Shown here piece by piece: positions 36,844 to 45,980 of a stretch of DNA of 64,000 nt (position 1 is its first letter; each line of letters opens with the position of its first letter). The stretch is from Enterovibrio sp045679545. Lineage in GTDB: Bacteria; Pseudomonadota; Gammaproteobacteria; Enterobacterales; Vibrionaceae. The position numbers and the translations under genes are program-made. The stretch covers positions 1 through 64,000 of the forward strand of contig NZ_CP166195.1 of assembly GCF_045679545.1 (NCBI RefSeq). The letters are read 5' to 3'. The notes beneath the pieces were generated by a model that did no database searches, was not told the origin of the DNA, and saw nothing but the letters and a program-made list of their open reading frames with translations.

Positions 36844-38877
36844 TTAATCGATTTCGACGACTGGCGGATGCGCCACACTGCGCGTCCACACCACGGCTTC
36901 CTCAAGAGGCATAGGCTTCGCAAAGTAGTAGCCCTGACAAATATCAATGCCACAGCCTTTGACAAACATTTTCTCAGCATAGGTTTCTACACCTTCTGCA
37001 ACGATGGCACAGCCTGTCACTTCACTGATCTTCGCTAACAATTGATACAGATTCTGCCCGCGCTCTTCCTGCACATTAAGCAGTAATGAGCGATCAAGCT
37101 TCACTTTGTCGAAGTTGAATTTTAGTAAATGAGGAAACGACGCATAACCTGCACCAAAATCATCAATCGCCACTTTCACACCTAAGCCCTGCAGAGCATC
37201 AATGTTGCTCTTTATCTGACTGTGGTCTTCTAAAATGGCCTCTTCCGTTATCTCTATCTCCAACGCCGAAGCTGGTACACCGTATCGTGCTAATCGCTTC
37301 GCGATGAAATCAACCGTTCTTGGATCGGAGATTGTATCTGCCGAAATATTCACCCCAATTTTGCAGCCGCTACCCAAAGGGAAAGCACTCATGTCAGAGA
37401 GAACGAGCTCGATCACCATGGTATCGAGCTGCCACATGGCACCCAATTGCTGAAAATCGGCGACAAACGTTGGTGGCTGGAGGTTACCTTTCACATCTCG
37501 ATAGCGCACGAGCGATTCAAACGCGATGTGATTCGGGTTATGCAAATGCACCTGCGGTTGATAGAACATCACAAATTCACCCTGACTCAGCATACGGCTC
37601 ACACGTTGACTGACTTCATGCTTGTTGATGTAACCTCCCATCGAAGTATTCAGGTCGACAAGGAAAGATTTCAAGGCACTGTTTTCAATTTCGTTTTTAC
37701 GATGGATGTCTTTTCCATCAATGCCATTATTGCCTGAATAATGCAGATAAAAGGGACGATAAATCAGTATGCCTATCGCCACCACAGCAAGCTGAAGTAC
37801 AACACCACCCACACTATCTTGGGTAGCAAAATAGCCGCTTAGAAACGGGGGCGTCATCCAGTCGACAATCGCGCTAACAGGGTTCACCCACCCCAAAGAC
37901 ATCACAACAAATACCAAGACAAAACTAACCATCGGAACCAAAACAAAGGGGACGATCAAGGTTGGGTTAAACACGATGGGTAAACCGAACAGAAGCAACT
38001 CGTTAATATTGAACATCACGAGCGGCAAAGCCGAAAGCGCCAACGTTATGTGACGACGCTCTTTGGAAAACAACAAAACACACAACAAAAGGCTAAGCGT
38101 GTTTCCCGAACCACCTATGGACAGAAACGCATCATAAAATCCCTGACCTAAAATGTTCAACGACTCCGTGCCCGCTTCCCATGCGGCAAGGTTGATTTCA
38201 GTGTCCTCAAATAATTGCTGTTTTGCCCTGAAAAGGAAGTTGTGTCCGTTAATGCCTACAGAGCCTAATAGCCCCAGCAGGAATACGTAGACTAGGCCAC
38301 CGTTAAACGTCAGTGGATTGATTGCTAGCACTTCCCGGTAACTATCAACATGGGTGATAAGTGCACTCGTTAGGGCTGACAAGGCCATCGTTAAAAGCAA
38401 AAAGCCGAAGAAATGCACCACTTGCTTGTATAGCGAGCTGACAAAGTCTATACGGGCTGGGTTTAATGGGTACAAACGAAATGACACACAAGATGCCGCC
38501 GAAATTCCAGCCGTCAGCAACGCCACCAAAGGGTTGTTTGGTAAACCACTATGCTGCGCCACTAGCCCATTTGCTAATGAAATCGTGATGAACATGGCCA
38601 GCGCGTAGGGCACCACCACCATTGGGTTAACGCTATGTTTTGACGATAAATAATAGGTTGTAATTAGACATAGTGCGGTTGGGTATACGCCAATCAATAT
38701 GTTTGAGAAATAGAAAAACTGTTGAGCTGCAAAAGGGAAATTTGAAGCATTGAGTGAGTGCCCAACAAATATAGAAATCGCATTGCATATCGTGAGGGGA
38801 AGAAGCAATAAAAAAACAAAAGATATATCACGTACATAGGTATCGTAATACACCTTTAGAGATGGCAATTTATACAT
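36844..38877 (-). CDS. PTS EIIC-like membrane domain fused to an EAL phosphodiesterase domain
   Basis: The 677-residue protein joins a membrane part of about ten helices (residues 15-390) to a cytosolic EAL domain (about 415-670). The membrane part resembles the EIIC permease of the lactose/cellobiose phosphotransferase family. The best marker is FNINELLLFGLPIVFNP with N292 and E293, the sugar-binding signature of that family. EIIA and EIIB parts are absent. The EAL domain keeps ESLVR (E454), DDFGAGYASF, KLDRS and AEGVET, so cyclic-di-GMP hydrolysis is plausible. I infer a sensor in which a sugar or PTS state in the membrane sets phosphodiesterase activity. The ribosome site is weak. It stands alone. 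Confidence 0.85.
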   Translation of the reverse strand: MYKLPSLKVYYDTYVRDISFVFLLLLPLTICNAISIFVGHSLNASNFPFAAQQFFYFSNILIGVYPTALCLITTYYLSSKHSVNPMVVVPYALAMFITISLANGLVAQHSGLPNNPLVALLTAGISAASCVSFRLYPLNPARIDFVSSLYKQVVHFFGFLLLTMALSALTSALITHVDSYREVLAINPLTFNGGLVYVFLLGLLGSVGINGHNFLFRAKQQLFEDTEINLAAWEAGTESLNILGQGFYDAFLSIGGSGNTLSLLLCVLLFSKERRHITLALSALPLVMFNINELLLFGLPIVFNPTLIVPFVLVPMVSFVLVFVVMSLGWVNPVSAIVDWMTPPFLSGYFATQDSVGGVVLQLAVVAIGILIYRPFYLHYSGNNGIDGKDIHRKNEIENSALKSFLVDLNTSMGGYINKHEVSQRVSRMLSQGEFVMFYQPQVHLHNPNHIAFESLVRYRDVKGNLQPPTFVADFQQLGAMWQLDTMVIELVLSDMSAFPLGSGCKIGVNISADTISDPRTVDFIAKRLARYGVPASALEIEITEEAILEDHSQIKSNIDALQGLGVKVAIDDFGAGYASFPHLLKFNFDKVKLDRSLLLNVQEERGQNLYQLLAKISEVTGCAIVAEGVETYAEKMFVKGCGIDICQGYYFAKPMPLEEAVVWTRSVAHPPVVEID

Positions 38878-39707
38878 ATAGGATGATAAATCTCATTACA
38901 CACGAACACAGTACAACAAACTCACTCAAACCAATGCACATCCTGTTTACACTTAACGCTATTTCATGCACAGACAACCGGACTACTTATTTTCAAAAGC
39001 AATCGAAAAGCTTATTGTCAGAGAGAAGAAATGGCATATAGCCGCGAGATAGATAGGATAGTGTACTTTTCTAAACATCAAGGTGACTGCGGCGGAGAGT
39101 TTTTGTTTGTTTTGTTTCGCTATTAGTCAAAAATTTTGCGGATTATATAGCCATAATTATATTGTCTCAAACAATAAATATGCACATTTGCCACTAAAAC
39201 TCACTCAACTATAACAAGAGTGCTCACGAATACATGCAGTGAATAACCATTAACGAAAACAAAGCAAATATCACTAAAGAAATATATATTTGCTTAACCT
39301 CAAGATGCTTGGGTATCACTAGCCTACCGACACATCATCTTCGTCGCTCTCCTTAGAATTCGCCATAAAAGTGGAGAAACCACCTCAATTCCCGAAACTG
39401 AGACTCCCCGTATTTCGCGTGCCTCGAAGCGTGTTAGAGGCTCTATGTCTTTTTTCTTATTGATTATTTTATTGACCGTTATTTAACCAGTGTGTATGCC
39501 TAATGTATGGCGCGTCAAAACATGGCTTCGATCAAAACGTTCTGCCGCCATTCAACGTGAACACATGCAAAGCTGGGAGGCAAAACAGTCATCTTTCTCT
39601 GAGGCGGAATATCGACCCCGAAATCCGTCACATGTTGATGACTGGCGATGACTCTAACGATGGTCAACGTTCGTCCATTTGGGCGGTATATTAAGGAGAA
39701 AAAGGGC
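38878..39707. other. Intergenic region upstream of doeA
   Basis: This 830-bp, AT-rich gap separates the EIIC-EAL gene from the divergent doeA. It contains one inverted copy of the dispersed repeat (39294-39316) and presumably the doeA promoter. The doeA frame is open from 39648, but the real start is 39708. A possible TTGACC-N17-TATGCC pair near 39468-39496 is weak. No gene is supported. Confidence 0.5.
39294..39316 (-). repeat. Dispersed intergenic repeat, short inverted copy
   Basis: AACCTCAAGATGCTTG is the exact reverse complement of the core of the copy at 21480-21512, and is followed by GGTAT, as is the outer end of the copy at 42872-42904. Confidence 0.65.
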
Positions 39708-40895
39708 ATGAGTGATGTAGTCCTTAATTTTACACGTGAAGAGTTCGGCGTTCGGCTGGCGAAGGTTCGTGCAGCCATGGAAATAAACGAAATCGATATT
39801 CTTATCGTTCACGACCCGTCCAACATGTCTTGGCTCACAGGCTACGACGGCTGGTCATTTTACGTACCTCAGTGTGTCGTCGTCGCGCAAACTGGCGTCC
39901 CTTTGTGGTTTGGGCGCAATCAAGACGCCAACGGAGCACGCCGCACTGTTCATATGTCTCCAGAAAACGTGGTCGGCTACCCTGATCACTATGTGATGAA
40001 TCCACCGCTTCACCCAATGGAGTATCTGGCCAACGCAGTGCTTGGTGAAAAGGTATGGGACCGTGGTCGAATTGGTGTCGAAAAAGACAATTACTACTTC
40101 AGCGCAACCGCCTACGAGGCATTGCGTGACAACCTACCCAACGCATCATTTACGGATGCAACAGGCTTGGTTAACTGGTGTCGTGCAGAGAAATCAGAAC
40201 AAGAGCTGTATTACATGAGAGCAGCAGCGCGCATTGTAGAAAACATGCACCGCGTGGCTTACGACCTTATCGAACCCGGATTACCGAAACATATTCTGGT
40301 GGCTGAAATTAACAAGCACTCCGTGATCGGTCACGATGGTCACTTCGGCGACTATGCCGCTATCGTCCCCTTGCTACCGTCTGGCATTGACGCGTCCGCA
40401 CCTCACCTCACGTACAATGATCGTCCGTTTAAAAAAGGTGAAGGTACTTTTATCGAAATGGCGGGGGTTCACCGCCGCTATCACTGCCCGCTTTCACGAA
40501 CTATTTATCTTGGCGAGCCGGAAGATCATTTTAAACGTGCAAACGATGCATTGAATGAAGGGCTAGAAGCAGGGCTTGCAGTTGCCAAACCGGGTAACAC
40601 GTGTGGCGACATTGCCCGCGCTCTCAATGCCATCATGGTGAAGTATGGTTTTGATAGGGGCGGTTCACGATGCGGCTACCCTATCGGCATGAGCTATCCA
40701 CCGGATTGGGGTGAGCGCACCATGAGTCTTCGCGACACTGACACTACCATCTTGAAGGAAGGCATGACGTTTCACTTCATGCCAGGACTTTGGATGAATG
40801 ATTGGGGTATGGAAACCACAGAAAGCATTGTAATAACCAAGTACGGTGCAGAAACATTGTGTAATTTTCCGCGACAGCTTTTCATTAAACACTAA
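39708..40895 (+). CDS. doeA: Ectoine hydrolase DoeA
   Basis: DoeA opens the ring of the compatible solute ectoine to give N-acetyl-L-2,4-diaminobutyrate, the first step of ectoine breakdown. The protein is an M24 (creatinase/Xaa-Pro peptidase) family member with an N-terminal creatinase domain (VHDPSNMSWLTGYDGWSFYVPQ) and a pita-bread domain (GDYAAIVPLLP, YHCPLSRTIYLG, MTFHFMPGLW). The ATG at 39708 has AAGGAG nine bases upstream and gives 395 residues, near the length of the Halomonas elongata enzyme. It is first in doeA-doeB-doeX-doeC-doeD, the same order as in Halomonas. This synteny makes the call firm. Confidence 0.92.
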   Translation: MSDVVLNFTREEFGVRLAKVRAAMEINEIDILIVHDPSNMSWLTGYDGWSFYVPQCVVVAQTGVPLWFGRNQDANGARRTVHMSPENVVGYPDHYVMNPPLHPMEYLANAVLGEKVWDRGRIGVEKDNYYFSATAYEALRDNLPNASFTDATGLVNWCRAEKSEQELYYMRAAARIVENMHRVAYDLIEPGLPKHILVAEINKHSVIGHDGHFGDYAAIVPLLPSGIDASAPHLTYNDRPFKKGEGTFIEMAGVHRRYHCPLSRTIYLGEPEDHFKRANDALNEGLEAGLAVAKPGNTCGDIARALNAIMVKYGFDRGGSRCGYPIGMSYPPDWGERTMSLRDTDTTILKEGMTFHFMPGLWMNDWGMETTESIVITKYGAETLCNFPRQLFIKH

Positions 40896-40952
40896 TTCGT
40901 CAAACACTAAACGGCACACGCAATAGCCAACACAGAAGAGGAACAAGGTTAC

Positions 40953-41960
40953 ATGGATAAATTACCGCCCAGCTCGGTATCAGCGACGGTTGATTTTGAT
41001 GCCGACGGCATACAGCATGGCTTTTTGAAATTGCCTTATTCACACGATGGCTCAGCGTGGGGTGCCATCATGACCCCCATCACCGTCATTAAGAATGGTG
41101 AGGGTCAAACAGCGCTGCTAACGGGAGGGAATCATGGCGATGAATACGAAGGGATCACGTCATTACTCAAATTGAGCCATACCCTGAAACCCGCTGATAT
41201 CAAAGGCCGCGTAATTATCGTGCCAATGATGAACCACCCAGCTGTCGAAGCGGGAAGCCGTGTTTCTCCCATTGATAATGGCAACATGAACCGCGCATTT
41301 CCTGGTCACCCCTACGGCAGCATGACAGAGCGAATGGCTGACTACTTTAGCCGTCACCTTGTCCCCTTATGTGATACCGCACTGGATATTCATTCAGGGG
41401 GGAAGACACTCGATATCCTCCCATTTGCCGCGGCACACCGCCTTACCGATAGAATACAAGAGTTTCGTTGCATCGAAGGGGCGCGATTGTTTGGTGCACC
41501 CTACTGTTTTTTTATGGAAGAAATGGACCCGACGCAGCTGTATGACACGGCTGTTGAAGCACAAGGAAAAGTGTTCGTCACCACGGAATTGCGAGGTGGC
41601 GGAACCACGAACCCTGAAACAATTGAAATGGCTGATCGGGGGATTCATAACTTTCTTGTTTACAGCGGTATTTTGCTTAAAAGCTACATTGAGCCAACTA
41701 GCGACCCTATCTTCTTAGAAATCCCAAATGCTCAGTGTTATTTGCAAAGTGAACATAATGGAATTTTGGAGCTATGTGTGAACTTGGGTGATGAAATCAA
41801 AGAAGGTGACCTCATCGCGCGCGTTTATTCGACCGAGCGCAGTGGACAAGCTCCGATCGAATATCGATCACAAACTCACGGTATCCTCGCTGCCCGTCGG
41901 CATTTAGCTAAGATCAGCCTCGGTGACACCTTCGCCGTGCTTGCGAAGCCAATCGACTAA
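40953..41960 (+). CDS. doeB: N-alpha-acetyl-L-2,4-diaminobutyrate deacetylase DoeB
   Basis: DoeB removes the acetyl group from the product of DoeA to release L-2,4-diaminobutyrate. The 335-residue protein belongs to the succinylglutamate desuccinylase/aspartoacylase (M14-like) zinc hydrolases. Zinc-site residues are visible in GGNHGDEYEG and LDIHSGGK, and the substrate-binding NMNRAFPG lies between. The C-terminal part (LELCVNLGDEIKEGDLIARVY) is the beta domain of this family. It lies 57 bases after doeA and is followed by the regulator doeX. Confidence 0.92.
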   Translation: MDKLPPSSVSATVDFDADGIQHGFLKLPYSHDGSAWGAIMTPITVIKNGEGQTALLTGGNHGDEYEGITSLLKLSHTLKPADIKGRVIIVPMMNHPAVEAGSRVSPIDNGNMNRAFPGHPYGSMTERMADYFSRHLVPLCDTALDIHSGGKTLDILPFAAAHRLTDRIQEFRCIEGARLFGAPYCFFMEEMDPTQLYDTAVEAQGKVFVTTELRGGGTTNPETIEMADRGIHNFLVYSGILLKSYIEPTSDPIFLEIPNAQCYLQSEHNGILELCVNLGDEIKEGDLIARVYSTERSGQAPIEYRSQTHGILAARRHLAKISLGDTFAVLAKPID

Positions 41961-42177
41961 CCACCTCACTTCTGCGGTACAGCGAACGGCGTGGCATCAT
42001 GCATCCTAACGTCGCTCGACGCCGCTTGTTTGTGTCATTGGCTATGTGAACCAAGCGCCCTCGCCGCTTGCCACTCGCCCATCACCTCAAGCACACAAAA
42101 TTGGCGACGAGAAATGTCAACAATTCCAACTCTGTGCCACGCTTAAAGCTATCGAGCACACTGAGACAGGGTCATCA

Positions 42178-42657
42178 ATGCAACTTGATCGGTACGACAC
42201 AAAAATCCTGCAAATTTTGGCGACACAAGGGCGAATCACAAAATCGCACCTCGCCGAAGCGATTAATCTGTCGATCAGTCCATGCTGGGAACGAGTAAAA
42301 CGCCTTGAAGAAGCTGGGATCATTGAAGGCTATGGCGCCAAGATCAACCCCAGTATCTTCAGTAAAAAAACGCCTGTTCTGGTGGAAGTCACACTAGGAA
42401 AACATGACGCAGCCAGTTTCAAACGCTTTGAAGAAGCCATGCAAACCTGCCCTGAAGTGGCTGACTGTTTCGCAACGGGTGGAGGCATTGACTACATCCT
42501 CAGAGTCATGGTGAAAGATATCGATCAATATCAACGTCTTGTCGACAGTTGGCTGGTGTCAGAACTCAGCATTGAACGCTACTACACCTACATCGTCACG
42601 AAAACGATCAAGCACCAAGGTGACACATTTGAAATCGATGAAAACCTGATGCGATAA
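42178..42657 (+). CDS. doeX: Lrp/AsnC-family regulator DoeX
   Basis: DoeX regulates ectoine degradation and in Halomonas responds to pathway intermediates. The protein has an N-terminal helix-turn-helix (YDTKILQILATQGRITKSHLAEAI...SISPCWERVKRLEEAGII) and a C-terminal RAM/AsnC ligand domain (PVLVEVTLGKH...VADCFATGGGIDYILRVMV). The frame is open from 42046, but the ATG at 42178 matches the family N-terminus and gives 159 residues. The upstream 44 codons look unlike protein. The ribosome site is weak (AGGG). It sits between doeB and doeC in the conserved cluster order. Confidence 0.87.
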   Translation: MQLDRYDTKILQILATQGRITKSHLAEAINLSISPCWERVKRLEEAGIIEGYGAKINPSIFSKKTPVLVEVTLGKHDAASFKRFEEAMQTCPEVADCFATGGGIDYILRVMVKDIDQYQRLVDSWLVSELSIERYYTYIVTKTIKHQGDTFEIDENLMR

Positions 42658-42853
42658 CCTTCTTTTCGTCTCGAAATATTCTCCTCAACGCCTCTTTTAT
42701 TGCTCACGTCAGGCCATTATTCCCGCTCTTAATTCTGTGCAGAAAAAACACCATGTCTTTCGTCGTCCAATAGAAAAAAACCTCATGCCAAACCCTATTT
42801 AACAGAAAACAACCCAGCCGAAACTGACTTACCTTTTAATGAGAAAAACCATA

Positions 42854-42905
42854 TATACCCAAACAAACTCCCGCTGAACAAGCATCTTGACGTTGCTTGG
42901 GTATA
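42854..42905. repeat. Dispersed palindromic repeat, full copy upstream of doeC
   Basis: Terminal arms TATACCCAA (42854-42862) and TTGGGTATA (42897-42905) are perfect inverted repeats. Inside, CAAGCA and TGCTTG form a second hairpin around TCTTGACGT. Positions 42872-42904 match the copy at 21480-21512. Confidence 0.78.
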
Positions 42906-42933
42906 AACGAGTCACCTTATAGGGAGGTCATGT

Positions 42934-44448
42934 ATGGCCGCACTGAATTTGCCTTACGAAGGAAAAGCCAGCAACGCTGTGTTAGCCCAGTTGGATGATG
43001 CGCGCTTACTCCGTCAGCTTGCTTATATAAACGGGAAATGGGTGGCAGGTAACGACGATATTGCCGTGACCAACCCCGCCGATGATCATGTGTTGGGTTA
43101 TGTCACCTCATTAAAAAAATCTCAGGTCGACAAGGCCATCAACGCTGCGTACAAAGCGTTTGTTCCTTGGCGTGCCTTATCCGCAGAACAACGGGCGACC
43201 AAACTGATGCGTTGGCATGATTTGCTGCTTGAAAACAGAGAGGACCTCGCCCGCTTAATGGTATTGGAACAAGGAAAAACCTTAAACGATGCTCGTGGCG
43301 AAATTGATTATGGCGCATCGTTCATTCGCTGGTTTGCCGAAGAAGCGCGTAGAGCTTATGGTGAAACCATCCCTAGCCATATCCCCAATGCACAGCTTGC
43401 TACTCTGAGAGAACCGATTGGGGTCGCGGCGTTAATCACGCCATGGAATTTCCCCAATGCGATGATCACCCGCAAAGCCGCTGCTGCATTGGCAATTGGT
43501 TGTACGGTGATTGTGAAACCTGCCAACGAAACACCCTTCTCCGCATTAGCACTCGCGGAACTGGCAGAGCGGGCTGGCATTCCAGCCGGAGTATTTAACG
43601 TGGTCACCGGCGATGCACCCATGATCGCCGCCACGCTGTGCGCCTCAGACAAAGTAAAGGCCCTCTCGTTTACCGGCTCCACACGCGTCGGGAAAATCCT
43701 ACTCGAACAATGCGCAGATACAGTGAAGAAGTGCTCGATGGAGTTAGGTGGCAATGCCCCTTTCATTGTTCTGCCGGACATGGACATTCATGAAGCAGCC
43801 AACGCTGCGATTGATGCCAAGTTCCAGACATCAGGCCAAGACTGCCTCGCCGCCAACCGGATCTTTGTACCTCGCGAACGACACGATGAATTTGTCGCGG
43901 CCTTCGCTGCTGGCATGCAAACACTTCGCGTTGGAAATGGCATGCAAAAAGGCGTAGACCTTGGCCCGTTGATAAGCCGTCAAGCCGTCGAAAAAGCGCA
44001 AAAACTGGTCGACGATGCACTCGAAAAAGGCGCAACGCTACTCGCAGGAAAATCACCACAATCGCTCAACAGCAATTTTTTTCATCCCGTACTGCTAACC
44101 CAAGTTACGCCTGACATGGCGGTATATCGTGAAGAGAACTTCTGCCCCGTTGCCGGTGTGATTGCCTACGACAACTTAGATGACCTCCTTGTTGCCGCGA
44201 ACGACACCGAATATGGCCTTGCCGCCTACGTGTACGGAAACGATATTCGCGACATATGGAAGCTCATGCGCGGGCTAGAGTTTGGCATGGTAAGTGTGAA
44301 CAGCGTGAAAATGACGGGTCACCCGATCCCGTTTGGCGGCATGAAGCAGTCAGGCCTTGGGCGCGAAGGTAGCCGACACGGTTTTGATGAATACAGCGAA
44401 ACTAAATACTACTGCCTTGGCGGTTTACCGACAGCCAGCGGTTGCTGA
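42934..44448 (+). CDS. doeC: Aspartate-semialdehyde dehydrogenase DoeC (SSADH family)
   Basis: DoeC oxidises L-aspartate-4-semialdehyde to L-aspartate, the last step of ectoine breakdown. The 504-residue protein is an NAD(P)+-dependent aldehyde dehydrogenase close to succinate semialdehyde dehydrogenases. Catalytic C304 (SGQDCLAANR) and E270 (MELGGNAPF) are present, with the cofactor stretch FTGSTRVG and the terminal KQSGLGREGSRHG. By sequence alone it could be GabD, but its place between doeX and doeD argues for DoeC. The ATG has GGGAGG six bases upstream. A dispersed palindromic repeat lies just upstream, so doeCD may have its own promoter. Confidence 0.87.
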   Translation: MAALNLPYEGKASNAVLAQLDDARLLRQLAYINGKWVAGNDDIAVTNPADDHVLGYVTSLKKSQVDKAINAAYKAFVPWRALSAEQRATKLMRWHDLLLENREDLARLMVLEQGKTLNDARGEIDYGASFIRWFAEEARRAYGETIPSHIPNAQLATLREPIGVAALITPWNFPNAMITRKAAAALAIGCTVIVKPANETPFSALALAELAERAGIPAGVFNVVTGDAPMIAATLCASDKVKALSFTGSTRVGKILLEQCADTVKKCSMELGGNAPFIVLPDMDIHEAANAAIDAKFQTSGQDCLAANRIFVPRERHDEFVAAFAAGMQTLRVGNGMQKGVDLGPLISRQAVEKAQKLVDDALEKGATLLAGKSPQSLNSNFFHPVLLTQVTPDMAVYREENFCPVAGVIAYDNLDDLLVAANDTEYGLAAYVYGNDIRDIWKLMRGLEFGMVSVNSVKMTGHPIPFGGMKQSGLGREGSRHGFDEYSETKYYCLGGLPTASGC

Positions 44449-44474
44449 ACTTTTGCAGATACATGGAGTTTGAT

Positions 44475-45887
44475 ATGACACAGAATATTGATACCAAAGC
44501 CTTGCTCGAAATAGACCGCCAGAACGTCTTTCACGCATCAACCCACCTAAAGCAATACGCCGATGGTGACTTGCCAGGGCGTATTATCACCAGCGCCAAA
44601 GGCATTCGCATTCAAGACTCAGAAGGCATAGAACTTGTCGATGCTTTCGCGGGGCTTTACTGTGTGAACATCGGCTATGGCCGAGAAGAAATGGCCGAAG
44701 CCATCTACGAACAAGCCAAGAAGCTTGCTTACTACCACACGTATGTCGGCCACACGAACGAAGCATTGATCACCCTGTCAGAACGTATATTGAAGATGGC
44801 GGGCCAAGGCATGAGCAAGGTGTATTACGGCATGTCGGGCAGTGATGCCAATGAAACCCAACTTAAGCTCGTTTGGTATTACAACAATGTGCGCGGGCTG
44901 CCAGAGAAGAAGAAAATCATTTCTCGTGATCGTGGCTATCACGGCTCCAGTATCGCCTCGGGTTCAATGACAGGGCTTCCACTGTTTCATGCCCACTTCG
45001 ATCTGCCGCTTGATCGTATTAAACACACTGTCGCGCCTTACTATTATCGTCGCCAAGACGACGGGATGACCGAACGTGAGTTCTCAAAATACTGCGCAGA
45101 TGAATTAGAAAAAATGGTGCTCGCCGAAGGTCCAGAAACCGTCGCCGCCATGATTGGCGAACCTGTACTGGGCACTGGCGGTATTGTTCCGCCACCAGAA
45201 GGTTACTGGCAGGAAATCCGCAAAGTATTGGATAAATACGACATTTTGCTCATTTCTGATGAAGTGGTTTGTGGTTTTGGTCGTCTTGGCGCTGACTTTG
45301 GTTCAATCATGTATGACATGAAGCCCGACCTCATTACCGTCGCCAAGGGACTGACTTCAGCCTATCAACCGCTTTCCGGCGTCATGGTGGGTGAAAGAGT
45401 ATGGAAGGTACTTGAAGATGGCACAGATCAATGGGGCGCTATCGGGCACGGTTATACCTATTCAGGTCACCCATTGGGCGCGGCATCGTCGCTGTGTAAC
45501 CTCGATATTATCGAGCGTGAAAACCTGACGGCGAATGCCCGTGATACGGGCGCCTATTTCCAACAACAGATGCAGGCCACGTTTGCCAATCACCCGCTCA
45601 TTGGTGACAGCCGCGGTATCGGATTGCTGCATGCCCTTGAGTTTTCCAGCAACAAGTTCAAACGCGAACACTTCGATCCCTCTTTAAAAGTCGGCCCACA
45701 AATCGCCGCTGCATGTCTTGAACAGGGTTTGATCGCTCGTGCCATGCCACACGGCGACATTTTGGGTTTCGCGCCACCTCTGGTTGTTAACCATGCAGAC
45801 ATTGACGATATCGTCTCGCGGGCGAAAAAAGCCATCGACAAAGTGACAGACAAGTTGGTGAGCAGTGGCAACTGGAAGGCCGCTTAA
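44475..45887 (+). CDS. doeD: Diaminobutyrate transaminase DoeD
   Basis: DoeD moves the 4-amino group of L-2,4-diaminobutyrate to an acceptor and yields aspartate 4-semialdehyde, the substrate of DoeC. It is a class III PLP aminotransferase with the cofactor lysine K291 in ITVAKGLTSAYQPLSG, the cofactor aspartate in LLISDEVVCGFGR and the YYGMSGSDANET phosphate-binding region. The frame opens at 44442 inside doeC, but the ATG at 44475 has GGAG six bases upstream and gives 470 residues. A strong terminator follows at 45918. Related omega-transaminases are similar, so the exact substrate rests on cluster context. Confidence 0.88.
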   Translation: MTQNIDTKALLEIDRQNVFHASTHLKQYADGDLPGRIITSAKGIRIQDSEGIELVDAFAGLYCVNIGYGREEMAEAIYEQAKKLAYYHTYVGHTNEALITLSERILKMAGQGMSKVYYGMSGSDANETQLKLVWYYNNVRGLPEKKKIISRDRGYHGSSIASGSMTGLPLFHAHFDLPLDRIKHTVAPYYYRRQDDGMTEREFSKYCADELEKMVLAEGPETVAAMIGEPVLGTGGIVPPPEGYWQEIRKVLDKYDILLISDEVVCGFGRLGADFGSIMYDMKPDLITVAKGLTSAYQPLSGVMVGERVWKVLEDGTDQWGAIGHGYTYSGHPLGAASSLCNLDIIERENLTANARDTGAYFQQQMQATFANHPLIGDSRGIGLLHALEFSSNKFKREHFDPSLKVGPQIAAACLEQGLIARAMPHGDILGFAPPLVVNHADIDDIVSRAKKAIDKVTDKLVSSGNWKAA

Positions 45888-45917
45888 CACATTCAAACAT
45901 CACGTCATGCGATTGAA

Positions 45918-45939
45918 AAAGCCCCGAATTCGGGGCTTT
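45918..45939. terminator. Bidirectional terminator after doeD
   Basis: A perfect 22-bp palindrome (AAAGCCCC arms around GAATTC) with A- and T-runs on both sides. It lies between doeD and the convergent RND pump gene and can serve both. Confidence 0.88.
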
Positions 45940-45980
45940 GTGTTGAAGATTGACGCATAGCTTTAATTGATAATGCCTAT

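Noticed and set aside
42046..42177. N-terminal extension of doeX
   Set aside because: The added residues precede the Lrp-type helix-turn-helix without family support.
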